Shown here in pieces: positions 1 to 3,936 of a DNA stretch of 6,472 nucleotides. The notes below the pieces were generated by a model. That model worked only from the letters and a program-made list of their open reading frames with translations. It had not been told where the DNA came from and did no database searches. Within the stretch, counting starts at the first letter, position 1; each line of letters begins with the position of its first letter. Origin of the DNA: Flavobacteriaceae bacterium (GTDB taxonomy: Bacteria; Bacteroidota; Bacteroidia; Flavobacteriales; Flavobacteriaceae); assembly GCA_002401385.1 (NCBI GenBank), contig NVSY01000034.1, positions 7,006 to 13,477 on the forward strand, read 5' to 3'. The position numbers and the translations under genes were made by a program.

Positions 1-870
1 ACAAATAGAAGGTGTTTCTTCGCTCGTCTCCACAAATTGATACAATTCGCTAAACATACGTGTGGCAGCACCCGAAGCAGGTACAAATTTTAGAATGTCT
101 AGTTTGGATTGTTCTTGTTGGTAGTACGTAATAAAAGCATCTTGTTCGCTTTCTGAGTATTGCAAGATACCATTGCTGGGAGTCGCTACATCCGTGATTT
201 GGATGTGGAAATTGTTTTTTTCAAAACAGTTAATTTGATCTTGTAATTTGGTGAGTGAAATTCCTTTGTTAGTTAGATTTTTAAGGGCTATTTCAGTGTA
301 CATAGTTTTTAGTTTTAACAAATTATCGATGGCTTTACAGGCCGTTTTTAAACGTGTTTTTTTATCGCCTTTTAGTAAAATATAAGGTTTGTTGTTTTCA
401 ATTAATGCTTGTTCAAAGGCATTAAACATAGCTTCTCTTGCTTCTGATTGATCTCTTAAATCATCTGCTTCCCATGGAATGTCTATATAGGTTAAAAAAT
501 AGAGGTCGTAGGTGTTTTCTTTGGACATTTTATCCAATAATGGGTCTACAAATCCACCGTAAAATTCTTGAGAATACACCTTAGTTTCTAGTAAATCGGT
601 GTCGCAAATAAGTACTTTGTTGGCTTTGCTTGCCAATTCGTTTTCCAAGGCCATTTGCCCGTAAGCTATGGGTAGTAAATCTGAGTTTTCGCAAGTTTTT
701 CGTTCGTTATTCCATTTATTTTGCAAGTATTGACGTGCGTATTCAGGAGCCCATACGGTACTATAATAACGTGACAATTGCCTAGATAAGGTTGTTTTTC
801 CAGTAGATTCTGGACCAAACAATACTATTTTTAAGACTTCAGTGCTTGTCTGTCTAAGTTTCTCTTCCAT
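1..870 (-). CDS. NadR-like P-loop kinase fused in frame to DUF4301 N-terminus (partial, runs off left edge)
   Basis: The 290 codons from the ATG at 868-870 to the window edge are open, and the end of the gene is missing. Residues 1-189 form a NadR-type P-loop kinase: Walker A GPESTGKT at 19-26, a DTDLLETKVYS segment at 90-100, and an IPWEADDLRDQ segment at 131-141 of the kind that binds or closes over nucleotide. The likely reaction is ATP-dependent phosphorylation of nicotinamide riboside to NMN in the cytoplasm, inferred from family and from the neighbouring PnuC. From Met190 the sequence matches what I recall of the start of DUF4301 proteins, including the motif FVPASGAATRMF at 262-273. 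No function is established for DUF4301. In relatives these are, as far as I recall, two adjacent genes; here no stop separates them. The start overlaps the end of pnuC by 40 bases, which suggests coupled translation. Loss of a stop, internal initiation at Met190, or a sequence error could each explain the joined frame. Confidence 0.85.
   Translation of the reverse strand, partial: MEEKLRQTSTEVLKIVLFGPESTGKTTLSRQLSRYYSTVWAPEYARQYLQNKWNNERKTCENSDLLPIAYGQMALENELASKANKVLICDTDLLETKVYSQEFYGGFVDPLLDKMSKENTYDLYFLTYIDIPWEADDLRDQSEAREAMFNAFEQALIENNKPYILLKGDKKTRLKTACKAIDNLLKLKTMYTEIALKNLTNKGISLTKLQDQINCFEKNNFHIQITDVATPSNGILQYSESEQDAFITYYQQEQSKLDILKFVPASGAATRMFSELYQFVETSEETPSIC
301..303 (-). other. Kinase/DUF4301 junction: possible internal start codon for DUF4301
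   Basis: The ATG at 301-303 (Met190 of the fused frame) sits where separate DUF4301 proteins normally start (MYTEIALKN... continuing into the family's N-terminal pattern). The kinase ends IDNLLKLKT immediately before it, so there is essentially no linker. The bases upstream of the ATG are A-rich with no Shine-Dalgarno, which is still compatible with flavobacterial initiation. Both other forward frames on this strand carry a TAA within about 25 bases upstream of this ATG, so a one- or two-base change would restore the usual two-gene layout. Whether ribosomes start here cannot be decided from sequence. Confidence 0.45.
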
Positions 871-1463
871 GCTAAATATCCAAATATGGCAATAAATGTG
901 AATCCTAAATATTGAAAACTAGTAAAGGTATACCCTTTGTAAAAATAAAGAGGAACGGAGATAATATCACCAACGATCCAAAATATCCAATTCTCAATTT
1001 TACGTTTAGCCATCAACCACATCCCAACAAAAAATATTGCTGTGGTAAGGGCATCTACATAGGCAACCCATCCATTCCATTTATCGAAGGTAATATACAC
1101 CAAATAAACGAAAATTAGAGTGGCAAAGAAAATTATAGTAGACAAGTATTTTTCTTTTAAAGTAGTACTAGAAATAGGAGTTACATGAGTTTCGTCTACC
1201 TTTCTAGTCCAAATATACCAACCGTAAATACTCATAATAAAATAGTAAATATTGATCATCATATCACCTAATAACCCCCATTTTAAAAGCAGGTATACAA
1301 ATATTAATGTGCTGATGATCCCAGTAGGAAATACCCAAATTTTATTTTGCTTAGAATACCAAACAGATAGGAAACCGAAAATGATTGCAATTACTTCTAG
1401 AACTATTTCATGAGTTGGGTACTCTTTATATTGAGCGAATAAAAAATCAAAAATTTCAATCAT
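831..1463 (-). CDS. pnuC: PnuC-family nicotinamide riboside/mononucleotide transporter
   Basis: This 210-residue inner-membrane protein has about seven hydrophobic segments (roughly 17-37, 43-62, 68-86, 106-126, 131-150, 156-174, 182-199) and the length usual for PnuC. Family signatures visible are FPTG at 45-48, the N71-x-YY...YGWYIW block ending at W85, and the W159/W162/D166/Y173 block before the last helix. It ends with a basic tail (WKRNLDRQALKS). PnuC proteins carry out facilitated diffusion of vitamin B nucleosides, and trapping depends on a cytoplasmic kinase. The downstream NadR-like kinase, overlapping by 40 bases, points to nicotinamide riboside as substrate. Thiamine-type relatives exist, but I see no TPP riboswitch upstream. 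The phosphopantetheinyl transferase gene ends 40 bases upstream and no clear promoter lies in that gap, so the genes are probably cotranscribed. Confidence 0.9.
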   Translation of the reverse strand: MIEIFDFLFAQYKEYPTHEIVLEVIAIIFGFLSVWYSKQNKIWVFPTGIISTLIFVYLLLKWGLLGDMMINIYYFIMSIYGWYIWTRKVDETHVTPISSTTLKEKYLSTIIFFATLIFVYLVYITFDKWNGWVAYVDALTTAIFFVGMWLMAKRKIENWIFWIVGDIISVPLYFYKGYTFTSFQYLGFTFIAIFGYLAWKRNLDRQALKS

Positions 1464-1503
1464 TAGGGTTAAAGTCTATTTTAATAGAGGGCACAATATA
1501 CTA

Positions 1504-2136
1504 TTAATTAAAATTGTCGTGGGCATAGACCAAGGTGAAGTTTTCAATTTTTTCAAATTGAATATTGTACTTTTTATCCCAATCTGTAGATTTTATCCAA
1601 GCCGTAGTTTTGGCATCATTCAATTTGAAAGGAGTCACTTTTATATCATTTCTAAAAGTCAATCCACCATAAGGATAAATTTTATACAAAGATTCTTTGG
1701 CGCCCCATATTACGGTTAACTTCTCTATTTGCTCAGCTGTTTGCTCCTCAAAATCAACCTTGTAATCTGTGAATTTTGAAGCAATTCGTGTGATTTTAGA
1801 TCTGTTTTTTTCGATGTCAATTCCTATTTCATAGTCACTGATAATAATGGCAGAAAATTCGTAGGAATGTGTTATTGAAATGTTTTTTCCATCTTTCAAA
1901 TGCGGTTTGCCATTGGGTGTGTAATACAAATCAAAATCGGTATACCCGGCAGTTTTCAGCAAATGTCGAACGCTTAAAAAACCGCGTCTATGTAATTCAG
2001 ACCTCATGTGTTTTAGACGCTCTATACTGTTATCAGAAAGGGGCATGTTTTCAGACAACTTAGCTAAAGAATCTTTTATGTTCCAGACAAATATGATGGT
2101 ATTCGCATGAGGCTTTATGGTTTTATAAAGAGGCAT
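1504..2136 (-). CDS. 4'-phosphopantetheinyl transferase (Sfp/Gsp/HetI type)
   Basis: This cytoplasmic enzyme moves the 4'-phosphopantetheine arm of coenzyme A onto a serine of acyl or peptidyl carrier proteins. At 210 residues it is the two-lobed Sfp-type length. Core motifs are all present: GKPHL at 76-80, ITHSY at 88-92, the metal-binding GIDIE at 105-109 (D107 and E109), and WGAKESLYK at 144-152 with the third metal ligand E148 and the conserved lysines 147 and 152. Nothing nearby encodes a carrier protein, a polyketide synthase or a peptide synthetase. It may therefore be the general transferase for fatty-acid ACP as well as secondary metabolism, though that is inference. It is the first gene of a minus-strand group with pnuC and the kinase, and is divergent from ahcY, an arrangement I recall as common in flavobacteria. 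Confidence 0.93.
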   Translation of the reverse strand: MPLYKTIKPHANTIIFVWNIKDSLAKLSENMPLSDNSIERLKHMRSELHRRGFLSVRHLLKTAGYTDFDLYYTPNGKPHLKDGKNISITHSYEFSAIIISDYEIGIDIEKNRSKITRIASKFTDYKVDFEEQTAEQIEKLTVIWGAKESLYKIYPYGGLTFRNDIKVTPFKLNDAKTTAWIKSTDWDKKYNIQFEKIENFTLVYAHDNFN

Positions 2137-2146
2137 TTGTCGATGT

Positions 2147-2177
2147 AAAAATTAAAATAAGCGGTAAATATCAACAA
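2147..2177 (-). promoter_or_regulatory. Weak candidate promoter for the phosphopantetheinyl transferase-pnuC group
   Basis: Reading the minus strand, a TTTTGTTG stretch (2179-2172) is followed, 17 to 20 bases on, by TAATTTTT (2154-2147), a one-mismatch match to the Bacteroidota -7 consensus TAnnTTTG. Transcription would begin only a few bases before the ATG at 2136, giving an almost leaderless message. The region is AT-rich, so chance matches are likely. Confidence 0.25.
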
Positions 2178-2239
2178 AACAGTTGGTTAAAATGCTTTAA
2201 TTGTGGTTAAAAAAGTATTTATTTTGTCTAATTTATGTG

Positions 2240-2266
2240 TTGATTTGTGATTTTACACTATTTTTG
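2240..2266 (+). promoter_or_regulatory. Bacteroidota-type promoter for ahcY
   Basis: TATTTTTG at 2259-2266 matches the TAnnTTTG -7 element exactly. A TTG at 2240-2242 lies 16 bases upstream, slightly shorter than the usual -33 spacing. The expected transcription start near 2273 gives a leader of about 20 bases before the ATG at 2294. This leaves no room for a SAM- or SAH-type riboswitch, and it puts the upstream in-frame ATG at 2201 outside the transcript. Confidence 0.6.
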
Positions 2267-2293
2267 CAACTCATAATGAACAAAGATAAGAAT

Positions 2294-3610
2294 ATGAGTA
2301 CAGATATAAAAACGTATGTACCTTATAAAGTTAAGGATATTTCTTTAGCTGATTGGGGAAGAAAAGAAATAGAATTGGCCGAAGCTGAAATGCCAGGGTT
2401 GATGAGTTTACGTGAAGAATATAAGGACGAACAACCTTTAAAAGGTGCTAGAATTGCTGGCTGTTTGCACATGACCATTCAAACGGCTGTGTTGATTGAA
2501 ACGTTGGTTGCTTTAGGTGCTGAGGTGACTTGGAGTTCTTGTAATATTTTCTCAACTCAAGATCAAGCTGCTGCTGCTATCGCTGCTGCGGGTGTTTCTG
2601 TGTATGCTTGGAAAGGATTAAACGATAAGGATTTTGATTGGTGTATAGAGCAAACATTATTTTTTGGAGAAGATAAAAAACCATTGAATCTAATTTTAGA
2701 CGATGGTGGAGATTTAACCAATATGGTATTGGATAGATATCCAGAATTAGTTGAAGGAATTAACGGATTGTCTGAAGAGACAACTACAGGAGTTCACCGT
2801 TTGTACGATCGTATGAAAAATGGAACACTTCCAATGCCTGCGATTAATGTAAATGATTCTGTAACTAAATCTAAATTCGATAATAAATACGGATGTAGAG
2901 AAAGTGCAGTGGATGCAATCCGTAGAGCAACAGATCTTATGTTGGCTGGAAAACGTGTGGTTGTTTGTGGATATGGTGATGTAGGAAAAGGTACTGCGGC
3001 TAGTTTCCGTGGAGCTGGATCTATTGTAACTGTTACCGAAATTGACCCAATTTGTGCTTTACAAGCTGCAATGGATGGTTTTGAGGTGAAAAAATTGGAA
3101 ACAATTGCTCCGAACGCTGATATTATTATTACCACTACTGGTAACAAAGGTATAGTGAGAGCTGAGCATTTTAAAATGTTAAAAGACAAGACCATCGTTT
3201 GTAATATTGGTCATTTTGACAATGAAATAGAAATCGGTTGGTTAAATGATAACTACGGAGATACTAAAGTAGAAATCAAACCACAAGTGGATAAATATAC
3301 CGTGAATGGTAAGGATATCATCATTTTGGCAGAAGGTCGTTTGGTGAACTTAGGTTGTGCTACAGGACATCCTAGTTTTGTAATGAGTAACTCATTTACA
3401 AACCAAACCTTGGCTCAAATGGAGTTGTGGAATAACAGAGAAGCTTACGGAAACGAAGTGTATATGTTACCTAAGATTTTGGACGAAAAGGTAGCCCGTT
3501 TACACTTAAACAAAATAGGTGTAGAGCTTGAAACTTTAAGTGAGGAGCAAGCAGAATACATTGGTGTTACTGTGGAAGGACCATTTAAACCAGAATACTA
3601 CAGATATTAA
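2294..3610 (+). CDS. ahcY: S-adenosylhomocysteine hydrolase (adenosylhomocysteinase)
   Basis: This cytoplasmic NAD-dependent enzyme splits S-adenosylhomocysteine into adenosine and homocysteine, removing the product inhibitor of methyltransferases and feeding methionine recycling. From the chosen start it has 438 residues, normal for the family. Visible landmarks are LHMT at 58-61, DDGGDLT at 136-142, [11 protein letters not shown] at 187-197 (K192 and D196 match the human catalytic K186 and D190), the dinucleotide fold GYGDVGKG at 226-233, CNIGHFDNE at 303-311, [11 protein letters not shown] at 358-368, and the C-terminal KPEYYRY whose Lys and Tyr reach the NAD of the partner subunit. The frame is open back to an ATG at 2201, but that adds 31 hydrophobic, unconserved residues and lies upstream of the promoter. 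ATG 2276 is a second alternative. The start at 2294 has an AAAGATAAG stretch 3 bases before it and matches the family N-terminus. Confidence 0.98.
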   Translation: MSTDIKTYVPYKVKDISLADWGRKEIELAEAEMPGLMSLREEYKDEQPLKGARIAGCLHMTIQTAVLIETLVALGAEVTWSSCNIFSTQDQAAAAIAAAGVSVYAWKGLNDKDFDWCIEQTLFFGEDKKPLNLILDDGGDLTNMVLDRYPELVEGINGLSEETTTGVHRLYDRMKNGTLPMPAINVNDSVTKSKFDNKYGCRESAVDAIRRATDLMLAGKRVVVCGYGDVGKGTAASFRGAGSIVTVTEIDPICALQAAMDGFEVKKLETIAPNADIIITTTGNKGIVRAEHFKMLKDKTIVCNIGHFDNEIEIGWLNDNYGDTKVEIKPQVDKYTVNGKDIIILAEGRLVNLGCATGHPSFVMSNSFTNQTLAQMELWNNREAYGNEVYMLPKILDEKVARLHLNKIGVELETLSEEQAEYIGVTVEGPFKPEYYRY

Positions 3611-3632
3611 TCTATCGTATTTTAAATATAGT

Positions 3633-3662
3633 AAAAGCAGCCTTTTTAAAGGCTGCTTTTTT
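3633..3662 (+). terminator. Intrinsic terminator of ahcY
   Basis: A perfect inverted repeat centred on GCAGCC/GGCTGC (3633-3645 with 3648-3660, A-rich outer arm) runs into a T tract, starting 22 bases after the ahcY stop. The stem is flanked by AAAA on the left, so it could also act weakly on the minus strand. Confidence 0.9.
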
Positions 3663-3750
3663 GTTTTTATATCAAATGTATTTCAAGTGAGCGTTTAGAA
3701 ATAGAATTATTTATATCGATTATTGAGTGTTGTATTTGGGTATACAGCAT

Positions 3751-3780
3751 AAAAAAAGCTCTTTAGAAAACTAAAGAGCT
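3751..3780 (-). terminator. Intrinsic terminator for the tricorn-like protease gene
   Basis: AGCTCTTTAG (3757-3766) and CTAAAGAGCT (3771-3780) form a 10-bp stem around a 4-base loop. On the minus strand the stem is followed directly by a run of seven T (3757-3751). It lies about 155 bases past the protease stop codon, so the message would carry a fairly long untranslated 3' end. On the plus strand the following AATTTTT makes it a possible second stop for ahcY read-through. Confidence 0.8.
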
Positions 3781-3915
3781 AATTTTTAAATTATAAACAT
3801 TCCCCACAAATGTTTTAGTAATTTAGCAATTCCCATAAAATAATCTCTCAATTATTTATATAGCAAATATACAATAATATTATTCTAAACGTTATTGAGT
3901 ATTGTAAAAATTAGT

Positions 3916-3936
3916 AGGGGAAAACCCCTTTTTTTT
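3916..3936 (+). terminator. Short GC-clamped hairpin with T tract, plus-strand terminator candidate
   Basis: AGGGG-AAAA-CCCCT forms a 5-bp stem with an A4 loop, followed on the plus strand by seven T (3930-3936), and preceded by an A-rich stretch. The T tract runs into the stop codon of the convergent protease gene (3935-3937). It would block plus-strand transcription just before it becomes antisense to that gene. On the minus strand the following bases (ACTAATTTTT) form a poorer tail, so action in that direction is less likely. Confidence 0.6.

Larger units (their letters stand above)
3611..3934. other. Convergent intergenic spacer without a gene
   Basis: This 324-base AT-rich stretch separates the ends of ahcY and the tricorn-like protease gene. 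It contains three terminator-like hairpins (3633-3662, 3751-3780, 3916-3936), a weak 7-bp inverted repeat at 3795-3815, and a 15-base near-repeat (3720-3734 and 3892-3906). I see no tRNA or rRNA and no reading frame longer than about 27 codons with any coding look. Confidence 0.8.

Noticed and set aside
912..1118. Plus-strand open frame of 68 codons inside pnuC
   Set aside because: It is the antisense of a well-supported membrane transporter gene, resembles no family I know, and has no promoter or start signal.
1519..2063. Plus-strand open frames opposite the phosphopantetheinyl transferase (1519-1719 and 1869-2063)
   Set aside because: The minus-strand gene carries every family motif; these are antisense shadows with no recognisable protein features.
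2137..2293. Possible SAM or SAH riboswitch upstream of ahcY
   Set aside because: The predicted leader is only about 20 bases, and no conserved stem or pseudoknot elements are visible in the divergent spacer.
2794..3195. Minus-strand open frame of 133 codons within ahcY
   Set aside because: It lies opposite the highly conserved NAD-binding region of AHCY, and its serine/proline/isoleucine-rich translation reflects the complementary strand.
3667..3750. 27-codon minus-strand frame between the two terminators (starts MLYTQIQHS)
   Set aside because: It begins directly after the minus-strand terminator T tract, has no ribosome-binding site, and is of a length expected by chance.
3795..3815. Inverted repeat AAACATT / AATGTTT as an operator or terminator
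   Set aside because: The stem is only 7 bp and AT-rich, with no T tract and no promoter beside it; chance is sufficient explanation.
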